This document shows positions 25,111 through 39,147 of a stretch of DNA of 64,000 nucleotides, in pieces. The DNA is from Aspidapion aeneum (lineage: Eukaryota; Arthropoda; Insecta; Coleoptera; Brentidae): the NCBI GenBank assembly GCA_963576565.1, contig OY755038.1, positions 16,562,087 to 16,626,086 on the forward strand, in the 5' to 3' direction. The notes beneath the pieces are model-generated. The model had not been told where the DNA came from. It saw only the letters and a program-made list of their open reading frames with translations, and ran no database searches. Position 1 is the stretch's first letter, and each line of letters begins with the position of its first letter. Both the position numbers and the translations under genes were made by a program.

Positions 25111-26445
25111 AGTAAGGACATTTTGGGTCGCGTATTTTACACTTCGTTACCGTTATTGTTATTACTGAGTCTGCGCATTAGCATCTTCTCGCTCCTTTTT
25201 TGTTATGTACGGTAACGGTGCCCGGTACTTACGGTGGACGACCTTTAATGTTATTGCGCTGTTATTGCACCGTTATTGCTATATTTCTAACCAACCATTT
25301 TTTTTGCTATGGTTTGACGGTCCGCGATTTTTGAGCTCTGGTTGGTGTGATTCTTATTAAATCATGATTTATTTCTATTTAATACTGCCCTAATGTTTTC
25401 ATCCATTTTTTAATGAAAATCACAGAACACCAACTTGAAAATTTAGGGAATTCCTAAAGAAACATAAACAAACAAGTTGAGGTTATGTAAAACTACTAAC
25501 TTGACACAGGAACACCTAATTTCTGTTATGTTATTTTTATGTGATCCAAAATCTCTTTTTTTTGCCCTGAATGTTACTCTTAGGAAAAATAACGGTAACA
25601 GCTGTCAAATTTTCTGTTATTTTAACTAACCCAAAATGTCCCTAATTTTAATGAACTTGTCGTTGAGCACTTTACGCATGTAAAAGAAAGACGAATGGAC
25701 TTTATCTATAAACAAATATACTACAAACTACACCAAGTAGCTGCTTGTTTGTAAAATGCTAAAATAAAATTGTTTAGGTAAGTTTTTTTTTTCTTTTTTC
25801 ATGCAATATAAATTTCTGCCCCCCAATTTATAACGTCATTGTTGAAAGATGAATTTTGCTTGATCCAAATTCTCTATTTTAACTATAGAGGTACCTAATG
25901 TTTACCACTCGAAGAGGGCATATGTTACAAAAATTTCAAGATAAAGCCAAAATGTGTCCCCTTTACAATACAAACAACATAGAAGTGTCAGAGGATTTTT
26001 CCAAAAATGTACGATAAATACCCGAAAAAGCCCCCATTACCTTAAAAATAAACAGCCTGTATATTGATCGACGTCGCTTAAAATAGTTGTAACTTCACGG
26101 CAAAAAACTACAAAAAACACTGAAACAAAACTGCCCTTTTAACTTTTTTGTTTGTTTTTTTGTTATTACCCGCTTAAGCCCGCAAAATCAGGGGATTGGC
26201 TAATTGCTCTTTTAATACGGCTTAAGTGTACGGTGCATTGTAAAATGGCCGTGCGATCGCACAGTGGTTCCAAACCCCCTAAAAATCATGCATTGGGGCT
26301 CCTATACGAATTAAAGCAAGTGCTACGATTGATGATTGAATCATATGTGAGTGGGCCTTGCAGCCCTTCCACTGCGACCACTAGTGGGTCTATTGTGGCT
26401 ACTTTTATACTATAACTGTTTTTAATTGCCCCACTTCTAAAAAAT
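25111..26445. other. no gene seen; contains a dispersed 55-bp block
   Basis: Mostly AT-rich. At 26343-26400 a block with GAGTGGGCCTTGCAGCCC and TGCGACCACTAGTGGGTC recurs at 36004-36058 inside the Harbinger-like element, marking a dispersed repeat. A stretch at 26215-26275 (AGTGTACGGTGCATT, CACAGTGGTTCCAAACC) recurs in altered form at about 30115-30190. Confidence 0.5.
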
Positions 26446-28399
<1,954 letters not shown>

Positions 28400-28406
28400 A
28401 AAAGTT

Positions 28407-30274
28407 TAGTTAAGTTATTTACTGGTTTCTATTTCGACTTACTTTTAGTTTAAGTATTTGGTTTGTTTAAAACTATTAGTTTCAGTTTTTTTTGGTTTGC
28501 TTAAAACAAATTTTTTAAAAAATTTTCTAAAATAAATATTCCCTCTAATATTTTACCACTAACCCTATATTATCATTACCTTCCCAATCTTGTCACTACC
28601 ATCTTCATAATATATTCCTCTGCTTTTGAAAATTGAGGCACTACTACATCTTGCAAAATAATTTGGAATCATAGGTTAGACCAATATCTTCTTTCAGTAT
28701 GCAATTTCACTTGGCATATTCCTCTTTACAACATTTGGTAAAGAAGGTTTGATTTATATTTTAAAGAGATTATATTGTTTCCTGCTTATTCCAAGGCTAA
28801 TAAAAATTATTAGTACTTGTATTATTTAAATTTAGCACAAATGGATTTATATATTTTGTTTAGGCATTTTACTAACAAGAAGGAGGACGGTAATGACATA
28901 ATATCTGATTTATCATTCTTCTTCCTGCAAATACTTGGCCCTCTGAAAATATGAATAAGTTTGACTGAGAATTAGTTAGAGGATACTGTAAATATGAAAC
29001 TTAAATACTTATTGAACAGAAATACTGATATCAAAATCACTTCATTTTTTTATTCTAAAAAGGTAAGTTACCACAGAATTCATTCATCTCATAGATACAC
29101 TATTCTCATATGGCCGGTAATCTATTTTCTTTTTAAGAAATCCGTTCCTAGGATATAAATTCGCTATTTCTAAAAGGGTGCAAACACCATCCATTTACAT
29201 TTGCAGTTTAACTGCATTAAATAACTTCCAGAATCTGATAATAGCAAAGTCCGAAAGTAGTTTCAAGTTGAGAGCATTGCGTAATAAAGTTAGCTCGCCA
29301 TTCACCGCTATTCATAATTAAGCGTTCTACACAGAACTCCAACTTGAGTTGAACGTGCAACTATTTGTACTTACATAGCTGTAATTAAATTTGTAAACCA
29401 AATGATTTTCATTAGCACTTCACGGAAACCGACGCACAGTGATCAGGCTAGGTCAGAAAGCGGCCAAAAGTCAATTTGTTATTAATAAAGAAAACTTTTA
29501 GGATTTTTTTTGCTTTCGCAGTTGTTTTCTTAGTCTAACTTTTTGCATACCTATTATATTTTTTAATATTTATACTGCGCAAGTGCAAACACCTAGGGGA
29601 TATTAGAGAGTTCTTGTATGTTGACATATTTGATCCAAATATGTCAACATACAGTTCGGTATTTACGTCGGATTAATCTTTTTGATCGAAATCGTTCTTT
29701 ATACTGATGGATTGGCATGGATCACTTGTTCCTGATTGTCAGGACGTGTTCCAGACGGGGATCATTCGTATCCTTGTGATCGACGTTGGAGATAGTGAAA
29801 ACCAAACAGTTTTAAAAGTCACTTTGTTCATTTAATTTTATCTTTTTTAATACAAAACCGATTTGAACAAGTGATACCTTCTTAGTCACGACAGGAATGA
29901 AGCTTTTTAACAGACTCAAATTATAAATGACAGCTGTGCGTGACAAAGCAGTCAAAAACTGGCATTTTCAAAAAACGTATGCCATCTTCAGTTTTGTCGA
30001 AATGTCAATTTTAGTATAGGGTCGTATAACTTAAAGCTTTGTCTTTCCAACAAGTCGTTGTCTATGAAATCGATGCAGTAGTATCAAATTTATAACCAAA
30101 GAAAATGAATGCGGCAGTTTTATGCGGTTTTGAACCACTGTGGATCGCGATTAAACCCATAATCGTGCTTAAGTGCCTACGGTGCATAATATAATAGATA
30201 CATGAGGAATTCTCTGGTAAACTGCCTTTTTCATTCCCCGGCAATTAAAATAAATATTTTTTGGATATTTATAT
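28407..30274 (+). repeat. 1.9-kb direct duplication, copy 1
   Basis: Aligns end to end with 31134-33030 at high identity, from TAGTTAAGTTATTTACT to AAATATTTTTTGGATATTTA. It includes a perfect hairpin TATGTTGACATATTTG/CAAATATGTCAACATA at about 29617-29653. It also includes GATTGTCAGGACGTGTTCC and GATCGACGTTGGAGA, blocks shared with the tandem array at 44521-45330. No coding potential recognised. Confidence 0.9.
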
Positions 30275-31133
30275 AAGTTCTAATCTCAGAACATTGAACT
30301 GTTCTAATCTTAGAACATTGAACTACGTTCTAATAATTGAAGAAACGTGCTGCGTTAGGAGCAAAAATAGAAAAATACATATGTTTTTATACTGCTTTTC
30401 TAAATAGAGCAGAAGATCTTTTTTATCATTACCGTCCCGTTCTCCAGCTGTGAAACCAATGTTTCTAAAATGTTTTTCTAAAACATTATTTGTCCTCTGT
30501 ATACTAAGACATTTCCTACTGGTTGAAAACACTTTAAAGTTTAATATCATTTAGTTATTATGACTTAAGAAACTCACTATCAAACGCTATTCTTCAATGA
30601 ATGTCGTTTCCCTAGGTTATGCATCATTACCGTCCCCTCTTTCTTATAGGCATTTTTCTTGTACTAGATAATGCTGTACTCAATGTTTAGGGTTAGAAAC
30701 AGGTGGTAAAAATCAGTCCCTTTTGTTTATGAACAAAATTAGAGGTTTTTTATGTAGTGAAAAAGTTATTAAAATTACAGGTAAGAAAAAATGTATTTTT
30801 TTCAAAAACATGGTAATTACCGTCCCCCTTATTTTTATTTATTTCTTCAAAAAAAGTTTGGTCTTATTTTGTCAAAGAAACAGTACAAAATAATTTAGTC
30901 ATATTTCTGCTCTATGATCCTTATCTCAATTTATGCACTATAATAAAAACATGTTAAAACGTCATTACCATCCCAATCATTACGGCCTCCAGGAAGAAAG
31001 TTCAAACGGGGACGGTAATGACTGGATGGGGACGGTAATTACGAATATATTACGTGTGGCAGATTCGCCTTTGTTTTCTGGTTATGTAATTTAAAAATAT
31101 TTTTGTTTTACAAAAATGAATAAGCAGAAAGAC
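30275..31133. other. spacer between the duplicates, rich in GACGGTAAT motifs
   Basis: No gene. The motif CATTACCGTCCC or its inverse GGGGACGGTAAT occurs repeatedly in both orientations (near 30427, 30628, 30820, 30963, 31012 and 31035), and once in each flanking duplicate (about 28889 and 31649). Confidence 0.6.
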
Positions 31134-33030
31134 TAGTTAAGTTATTTACTGTTTAGACTTCCTTTTAGTTTAAGTAATTGGTTTGTTTAAAACAAAGTGT
31201 TTTTGGTTTGCTTAAAAGAATTTTTTTTTAAATTTTCTAAAATAAATAATTTTTTATAATTCCCTCTAATATCTTACCACTAACCCTATATTGTCATTAC
31301 CTTCCCCATCTTGTTACTAACATCTTCTTAATCTATTCCTAATTGCTTTTAAAGTACCACTACATCTTGCAAAATAATTTCGAATCATAGGTTAGACCAA
31401 TATCTTCTTTCAGTATGCAATTTCACTTGGCACATTCCTCTTTAAAACATTTGGTAAAGAAGTTTAGATATATATTTTAAAGAGAATATATTTTTTCCTG
31501 CTTATTCCAAGGCTAATTTGTAAAATAATTTATAAGAAAATGTCAATGCCTTTTTGGCTTGATTATTACTACTTGTATTATTGACATTTAGCACAAATGG
31601 ATTTATATATTGTGTTTAGGCATTCTACTAACGAGAAGAAGAAGGAGGACGGTAATGACATAATATCTGATTTATCGTTCTTCTTCCTGGAAATACTTGG
31701 CCCTGTGAAATTATTAATAAGTTTTTACTGAAAATTAGTTAGGGGATGGGGGATACTGTAAACATGAAACTTAAATACTTATTGAACAGAAATACTGATA
31801 TCAAAATCACTTCATTTTTTATTCTAAAAAGGTAAGTTACCACAGAATTCATTCATCCCATAGATACACTATTCTCATATGGCCGGTAATCTATTTTCTT
31901 TTTAAGAAATCCGTTCCTAGGATATAAATTCGCCATTTCTAAAAGGGTGCAAACACCATCCATTTACATTTGCAGTTTAACTGCATTAAATAACTTCCAG
32001 AATCTGATAATAGCAAAGTCCGAAAGTAGTTGCAAGTTGAGAGCATTGCGTAATAAAGTTTGCTCGCCATTCACCGCTATTCATAATTAAGCGTTCTAAA
32101 CGGAACTCCAACTTGAGTTGAACGTGCAACTATTTGTACTTACATAGCTGTAATTAAATTTGTAAACCAAATGATTTTCATTAGCACTTCACGGAAACCG
32201 ACGCACAGTGATCAGGCTAGGTCAGAAAGCGGCCAAAAGTCAATTTGTTATTAATAAAGAAAACTTTTAGGATTTTGTTTGCTTTCGCAGTTGTTTTCTT
32301 AGTCTAACTTTTTGCATACCTATTATATTTTTTAATATTTATACTGCGCAAGTGCAAACACCTAGGGGATATTAGAGTCCTTGTATGTTGACATATTTGA
32401 TCCAAATATGTCAACATACAGTTCTGTATTTACGTCGGATTAATCTTTTTGATCGAAATCGTTCTTTATACTGATGGATTGGCATGGATCACTTGTGCCT
32501 GATTGTCAGGACGTGTTCCAGACGGGGATCATTCGTATCCTTGTGATCGACGTTGGAGATAGTGAAAACCAAACAGTTTTAAAAGTCACTTTGTTCATTT
32601 AATTTTATCTTTTTTAATACAAGAACTATTTTAACAAGTGATACCTTCTTAGTCACGACAAGAATGAAGCTTTTTAACAGACTCAAATTATAAATGACAG
32701 CTGTGCGTGACAAAGCGGTCGAAAACTGGCATTTTCAAAAAACGTATGCCATCTTCAGTTTTGTCAAAATGTCAATTTTAGTAATAGGGTCGTATAACTT
32801 AAAGCTTTGTCTTTCCAACAAGTCGTTGTCTATGAAATCGATGCAGTAGTATCAAATTTATAACCCAAGAAGTTTTATGTGGTTTTGAACCAGTGTGGTT
32901 CGCGATTAAACTTATAATCGTGCTTAAGTGCCTACGGTGCATAATATAATAGATACATGAGGAATTATCCGGTAAACTGCCTTTTTTCATTCCCCGGCAA
33001 TTAAAATAAATATTTTTTTGGATATTTATA
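31134..33030 (+). repeat. 1.9-kb direct duplication, copy 2
   Basis: Second copy of 28407-30274 with small indels, such as an added segment near 31515-31560 and a short deletion near 32864. The hairpin of copy 1 is conserved at about 32384-32418. The stem is intact in both copies. Confidence 0.9.
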
Positions 33031-33540
33031 CACGTTGTTGTCCAAGTTGGCGGCATATGGGAAACTTTTTTATTATTAGCTTTACGAAAAAAAGTTATTC
33101 TTCATAAAAAGTTCTGCATGGTCCAAAACCAAAAATCAACCATCAGATGTTAAATTTTTTCAGTCATATTACGAGGTTTGTCAAAAATTGTGATTTTGGC
33201 TCTAGAGTAAAGTACCTTTCTTTTTGACAATATCGAAAATTGTTATAAAGAAAAGATGTTTAGAATTAAAAATAGCTTTCAAATATTCAACATTGTTTAG
33301 TTACATTATTATTATTTGCATCCTAGATTAATTATGCATTAATGTGCAAACTTAAATTAAACGTAATCGCAAAAAAAAATTAGAAAAAAATAATTTTTTT
33401 ATGTAAATAAACAATGTTTTTATAAACATGTTATCAAAGCGCGGCCAACTAAGATAAATTTTAAAAAGAAACAACATGTGATAATAATTTCACGTTGCAC
33501 TGTCGTTTTTTATCAGCCACAAATTTTTTTGAAAAGAAAT
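33031..33540. other. no gene seen
   Basis: AT-rich; ends at the target duplication of the SINE. Confidence 0.5.
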
Positions 33541-33553
33541 ACAGTGAGAAGCG

Positions 33554-33880
33554 GTAGCCCTGGTGGCTCAGTGCGTTCGCGCATTGAACACGAGTGAGTT
33601 AAGGAATCTCGCTTGCTACAGTGGCGGGTTCGATCCCCGTCGGTTGCCGAGGTCGGGTGCGGCAGACATTTATAGGATTCCTGGGGAGTGTAAAATGTAA
33701 TATTGTCCTACCCCTTCATTCACGCCGGTAACCAGGCCGGATGAGGTCGGATATCTCGTGTAAAAATTCCCGGTCTGGGGTTCCAAAGGTGGCCGATGAC
33801 CCGTGCAATTAGGCGTTCCGAAATGGCGGCCTTAGTGTCGGCGAAAGAGTCACGGTTATCAAATGAGAAAAAGAAAAAAA
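33554..33880 (+). mobile_element. tRNA-derived SINE, complete, 13-bp TSD
   Basis: A perfect duplication ACAGTGAGAAGCG flanks the element (33541-33553 and 33881-33893). The 5' part is tRNA-like, with A box TGGCTCAGTGCG (33564-33575) and B box GGTTCGATCCC (33628-33638), the two internal Pol III promoter elements. A unique body follows (GGTCGGGTGCGGCAGACATT ... GGTCGGATATCTCG), and the 3' end is an A-rich tail (AGAAAAAGAAAAAAA). It would be transcribed by Pol III and mobilised by a partner LINE; which LINE is unknown. Intact boxes, tail and TSD suggest a fairly recent insertion. Confidence 0.95.
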
Positions 33881-33893
33881 ACAGTGAGAAGCG

Positions 33894-35163
33894 AATAAGT
33901 TTCTTTTTATTTTTAAATTTCATATGGTGGCTATAGCTATGCAACTTATGGTGTAAGTCAAAACGATTGGAGGTGAAAATATAAGTTTTATTCATGTTTT
34001 TTATTTTATTTTTATTGCCACCAAGTATATCTAAAGGGATTTTCTGAGCATTAATATCAAGTAACGGACAAAATTTGTGTCTGGCGAATGAATTTTGTCC
34101 GTGTCCGTCAGACTGATGTCATCCCGTAAGAAATGCTTGGTGCTAATAATAACGCACCGGACAACATTCGTTACACAGAGTTTATCTCTGTTGTCGTTAT
34201 GGGCGGGTCAGGGCGGGTAAATGTATAATTTAGATTTACTCAGTAAGCCTTGGGACATCATACTTATATACCGGCAAGCGGGCATATACGTAATATTCCA
34301 ATACTCCCTGTTACCTATTTACACAATGGTTGTCGTTTGATGCAAACATTCAGAAATAAAGGTACGAAAAATGCACCGATACCAAATTACATACATAGAG
34401 TTTTTGTCAACTGTACGCCGATGATTTGACGTAACGAATACACGAATAAAATAATATTCATAGTAGTCATTTTATCTTAAGGGCCGCAAAGAGGATAGAC
34501 TTATACCCATTGATATTGCTATTTCAAATATGTTTGCATTCTGCATCGTATGGTACCGTAGGTATTGCAATAATACGTACTATATAGAAATAATATGCAT
34601 ATGTGTTTGAAAGCAACCAATCAGGTCTTTTTTGTTTAAAGACCCCAAGGCCCTCATGTTTGCATCATGAATGGGCAGTTACCGTGGGTATTGGAATATT
34701 ATGTATATGCAAGCCGGACCAAAGTAGACTTAAATATCTATTGTTAATGTCTTTAGTTTCTTTCACGAACAATTTTTTCCTTACTTATAATTTATATTAT
34801 TTTTTTACTTTAGGATTAAGGTAATTATGCACCAAAATTATACAAAATAAACCCTGTATACCTTAATAAAAGAATATATTTAGGATTTAACTTTTAATGC
34901 CTCAAATCCTTGGGGTCTATAAAGGTTCAATTAGCATCGGTTAAGGATGTTATCAGGATGTCGAATTTGACCACTTATGCCCTAGCCCCAGATCACTGTG
35001 CGACGACGAGCGCCAATGTGAATAACATAGCAGGGTGTAATCACGGATTTCTTCAAAATAAAATGGATGATCAACCCATATGATAATTTTTTCTGGAAAT
35101 CACTTCTGGATGGAGGTCCGCCATCGAAAGAACAGCAAACAGACAGGACTGCCCAATCAACTA
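33894..35163. other. no gene seen; internal inverted similarity
   Basis: At about 34270-34345 and 34650-34730 there are inverted-related stretches (CATATACGTAATATTCCAAT against ATTGGAATATTATGTATATG, and GATGCAAACAT against ATGTTTGCATC). A third degraded version lies near 34530-34585. These are probably MITE debris. Confidence 0.5.
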
Positions 35164-36512
35164 AGGGCCGGTTTCTCAATGGAGGGATAACTCGTTGTGC
35201 GTTAGCGAGCCTTCGGTCAACTCTAACTTTCGGGTAACGCGCGAGTTAAAGAGTAACGTGTTTATCCACGCCATTTTAGCCCAGGTAGCAGGTTGGCAAT
35301 GCCGATACAAATCGACCCTCCAAAGTTTCGCTTCTTATTTAATATTATGTGGTATAACAAATAACTACATTATTACATTACACAATTCAACAGACAAAAT
35401 TATTTAAAAGCAAATGGATTAATGTCCGTATTAGATCATAATGCTGCATTTCTTAAGTTTATTTTTAAACTACAACACCTATTTTTTTTGTTACAGGTCA
35501 CGTCTTTACAAGGAACCAAACAAACTTCTCTAAATTTAGGCATTTTAATGAAGAAATATCAATAAGGCACATCGACAAGAAATAATAGGTACTAGTGTCT
35601 GGCACATCAAACTGTTATGCCGGAATGACTGTTTTACAAAAACACTGTGCAGAGCAAGAGGAGTCCTGGCTTACCAGAAAGTATTTAAAAACCTTGATGT
35701 AAAATAATATTTATTCTATAGCATATTTTTTTAATTATTAGAGTGCTCTAGCATGTTTCAACCATTTAAGTATGTTATTTTGATGTTACTTTATAACTTA
35801 TTGGTTGATTATTTCTGATTCCTAAAATACTGTTGTATAATAAAAGAACTTGATAGTCATTTTTTAGGAGCCGCCAAGTAAAAATTTAAAAAACATTGTT
35901 TAAGAAATTACTTTTTATTTTTAAATAAATATAAAAAGTTTTACTATTTTTATAAATTAGTGATTATAATAAAACTGGCACACATTAATTATGTTTCATA
36001 TGGGAGTGGGCCTTAAAGCCCCTCCATTGCGACCACCAGTGGGTCTGTATTGTGGCTCGGTACACATATTAGGTCTGTGTTAGCGGGTGGGATATTTGTT
36101 GGGTTATTCATAAAGTGCTTTGATTCTATTAAACATTATCTTGCTCATAGGAAAAAGAATATTATTTTTCCATCTCTTTGGGTAAATCCATCATCTCAGC
36201 CTCACACCAAATAAAGTATCGCCGCTGGTAAAAAACTCGGAGCATCATATTTAATACGTTAAATTTTAAGTACACAATTAAAATGTTATGCAAGTGAGAA
36301 AAATCAACCAAAATAAAAAAAAAAGCAATTCTAAATTTTGAGGTTAACACACGGCTAAATATGCTAACTTGCCGTGAGAGCGCAGGTTAACTTTTTCCTG
36401 GGATAACCCTCGAGTTAGCAGTTAACCCTGGATGGATAAACACTTGTCCCAATTTTGAACCAGGGTTATCCCTAACTCGTGGTAACCCTCCGTTGATAAA
36501 CTGACCCTGAAA
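35164..36512. mobile_element. Harbinger-like TIR element, ~1.35 kb
   Basis: The left end GGGCCGGTTTCTCAATGGAG and the right end, whose inverse reads GGGTCAGTTTATCAACGGAG, form an imperfect TIR. Both arms continue with GGGATAAC/GTTA and ACTCG blocks. GGGCC(G)GTTT-type ends are typical of PIF/Harbinger MITEs; this is inference, since no clear 3-bp TSD or transposase is visible. It contains the dispersed block at 36004-36058. Confidence 0.6.
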
Positions 36513-36599
36513 GTGCCCGCCGTATTCACCCGAATATAGAAGAGTTCTTAATCTCATCGATGAGATAGTCATCATGTTTTGGATGTCAGTTTCTTATAA

Positions 36600-36880
36600 T
36601 TGATTTATAATTATATGTGAGATTTTCTTATAGTTTTTCTGATATATATTTCCCCAGGTCCGTTAGCTTTTCCGCATTTAAGCTTTTTAATAATATTCTT
36701 TGTCATTCCTTTTTCGATGATTACTTTCTCTCCATGTACTTCTATCACTATGTCTTTCATCGGAAAACCTGACAGATATTTAGATCTCGTTTCCCGCACC
36801 AGTTCCTTGTAATGTTCTGTCCATCGTTCTGGTTTGATGATCTAAATGTTTACTTTTTCCTTTGTTGGGTACCTTGTATA
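36600..36880 (-). pseudogene. LINE fragment, linker upstream of the reverse transcriptase
   Basis: The minus strand encodes IIKPERWTEHYKELVRETRS, an internal segment, then MTKNIIKKLKCGKANGPG. This matches the WxEHYxxL ... IKKLKNGKAxGPDGI region preceding RT domain 1 of non-LTR elements. An in-frame TAG lies just before IIKPE (near 36845), and GPGE replaces the usual GPDG. Only this piece is present. Confidence 0.75.
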
Positions 36881-37477
36881 ATGTACACATATTATGTAAA
36901 ATGAAACTCTCGAAGTCCCTTTCTAAATGTTTCTCTCTATGGTGATTTTGAAAATATAACTCCTAAGTTTTAATTTGTTTTAAACTCTTCTGACTTCTGT
37001 TTTTTTTTTAAATTTTTGCGTATTTATAAATTGAGACATTAGTCAGATTTTGCAGTTTGTCATATAAAATTACCAAAAATTTTTAAATTTGTTTTCCAAA
37101 AGTTGTGCAATCTCATACCATCCTCCCTACATTGTTGTCAATTTATAAGCTGTGTTAAAATAAGCTCTATGCTAAAAGATAATGGTTTAAACTTTATTGG
37201 GTAAGCTTGTCCTAATTACTTACAAGCTTTTAAATTTATGGTTTTGTATATTACTAGGGAAACTATAACCATAAAACAAAAGTGTCGTAAAAACACCCTG
37301 TAACAATTAAGTAAGTATAATAACTAGCTAAAAGTAAAACTAATAGCTGCAATTATAGAGCTAGAAAGAGTATAAAACATTATTACATAGATAAACTCAC
37401 ATAATTAGGTTGATTGATTGATTTTACTCTTTTATGGCCAATGCAGCTAATGTACAGGGTGTCTCATTATATTTTCC
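36881..37477. other. no gene seen; ends in a dispersed repeat
   Basis: AT-rich. From about 37455 to 37577 it carries the repeat (TACAGGGTGTCTCATTATAT ... TTGACTTTATTCCTGATGCT) that also occurs at 43240-43378 and is the insertion target of the next element. Confidence 0.6.
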
Positions 37478-37583
37478 CACCCTTTTAGACCAATAATAAT
37501 TGATATAGGAATATACAAGAAATTGTGTTCGAATTCGCGAAATTTTAACTTTTAAGTTGCATCTTGACTTTATTCCTGATGCT

Positions 37584-38245
37584 AGTAGTCCTATACTTGA
37601 ATACAGCGGCCCCCTCTCCTACCACCGTAAGCCACGCCCCCTGTAATTAAACCCCGCCCACCTGTCACTAAGCCCCGCCCACCTGTCACTAAGCCCCCGC
37701 CCACCTGTCACTAAGCCCCGCTCACCTGTCACCTGTCACTTGTCACTTGTCACTTGTCATCTGTCACTTGTCACCTGTCACTTGTCATCTGTCACTTGTC
37801 ACCTGTCACTTGTCACTTGTCACTTGTCACCTGTCAACGGTCACTTGTCACTTGTCAACTGTCAACTGTCACCTGTCACTTGTCAACTGTCACTTGTCAA
37901 ATGTCAACTGTCAACTGTCACTTGTCACCTGTCAACTGTCAGATGTCAACTGTCAGATGTCAACTGTCACTTGTCAACTGTCACTTGTCAACTGTCAGAT
38001 GTCAACTGTCAAATGTCACCTGTCAAATGTCATTGATAGCATATCTGGTTTTAAAATCTATAAAAATTTATCTCTTGAGCGAGAGTTGGCAACTCCGCAA
38101 TGAATAATGTTACCATTGGAGAAAAAAATATTTCAAGTTAGAATTGGTCCAGACTTGTCTAGCCTTTATTTTTTAGACAAGTCGTTTACTAAAGTATTCT
38201 TATTTCTTTCTAACACACTTGCCTTAAGGGTGTGCGAGTTTTTTA
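37584..38245 (+). repeat. left inverted arm with TGTCACT minisatellite
   Basis: Order: unique end (37584-37645), three to four ~22-bp units with CCCCGCCCACCTGTCACTAA, then about 40 units of 7 bp (TGTCACT, TGTCACC, TGTCAAC, TGTCAGA) to about 38030, then a unique block to 38245 with CACTTGCCTTAAGGGTGTGC. The three overlapping 98-118-codon frames here are repeat artefacts. Confidence 0.95.
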
Positions 38246-39147
38246 CAGTTTTCAGCACTGCTGAAAATTTTTATGCACGTGTGTTGTAAGTATTAAACCT
38301 ATCTCTAATAATTATTTTTCTTAGGCTCGCTTAGACAATTATTATTAAAATATTATAAAAATTATTCAAATTTACATCCGTCACAAATTATTTTTTATAT
38401 TCTTGTGCTAAACGAGGGGTTATAGATTTTAGTCTTGGTACCTTCCTAGCTCGCTCAACATTGGCTAGAGAATATATTATTTTTGAGGAAAATTATTTTT
38501 TTCTGAGGTGACGACCATATTTAAATAAAAAATTTGACAATTAAAAAATTCTGACTTTTACACTCATAGTATCAATATGCTATTTCTGGAATATAGTATA
38601 TAACATTTTTCTCAATTATTCGTGTTTTAATCAATTGCTTTGAATTACTTTGTAGGAGGTTTCGTTTCTGAGATATTTACAAAAAAAACGTTTTTCAACG
38701 CTGATACATTAGGAGATTACTTAGGTGTTAATAGCGTAGATAGTTGGGCATCAGAGCGGCCAGTGATCCATTTATTTTTCGAGATCGATTCTTTAACACC
38801 CTAGGGTTTTTGATGCATGTTTGTGAGGAGTCTAGTCTCACTTAGACAATTATGATTAAAATATTCTTAAAACTAATTAAATTTACGGCAGTAACAATTT
38901 ATTTTTTATAATTCGGTATACAGTCAACTCCGGATATAGTGAACTCGCAGATTGAATGGAAACTGGTTAGATATATACTGAGGTTTACTATAAGAAGAAA
39001 TATAGGATATTGTATACACCAGTAATTTTTTTATGAATATTCTGAGCACTGTATTTATTTTTCTATAATGGTGTAAACCCTATTAGACATGATAGTATAA
39101 AAATAAAAAGTTTTTTTTGTTTTAGTGGGATTTTATTCAACACAGTA
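38246..39147. other. element interior upstream of the gene; nested repeat fragments
   Basis: It holds an H2 fragment (about 38440-38520, with TACCTTCCTAGCTCGCTC and TTTTTGAGGAAAATT) and a Tigger-like end CAGTCAACTCCGGATATAGT at 38931. A ~90-bp block (CTTAGACAATTATTATTAAA) is repeated about 500 bp apart at 38330 and 38847. A possible splice acceptor TTGTTTTAG ends at 39125, so an upstream non-coding exon cannot be excluded. Confidence 0.55.

Noticed and set aside
28407..33030. LTRs of one retrotransposon (two 1.9-kb direct repeats)
   Set aside because: No TG...CA ends, no primer-binding site or polypurine tract, and only 860 bp of non-coding DNA between the copies.
33554..33640. A functional tRNA gene
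   Set aside because: A and B boxes are present, but the sequence continues into a SINE body with an A-rich tail and TSD, and a cloverleaf with a clear anticodon arm is not evident.
37740..38030. CRISPR-like array of short repeats
   Set aside because: Units are 7 bp and contiguous, without unique spacers, in a eukaryotic transposon arm.
37740..38107. Overlapping 98-118-codon frames rich in Leu, Ser, Val, Thr, Cys and His
   Set aside because: All three plus frames are open because the TGTCACT minisatellite lacks stops; no domain. The same holds for 40617-40977 on the minus strand.
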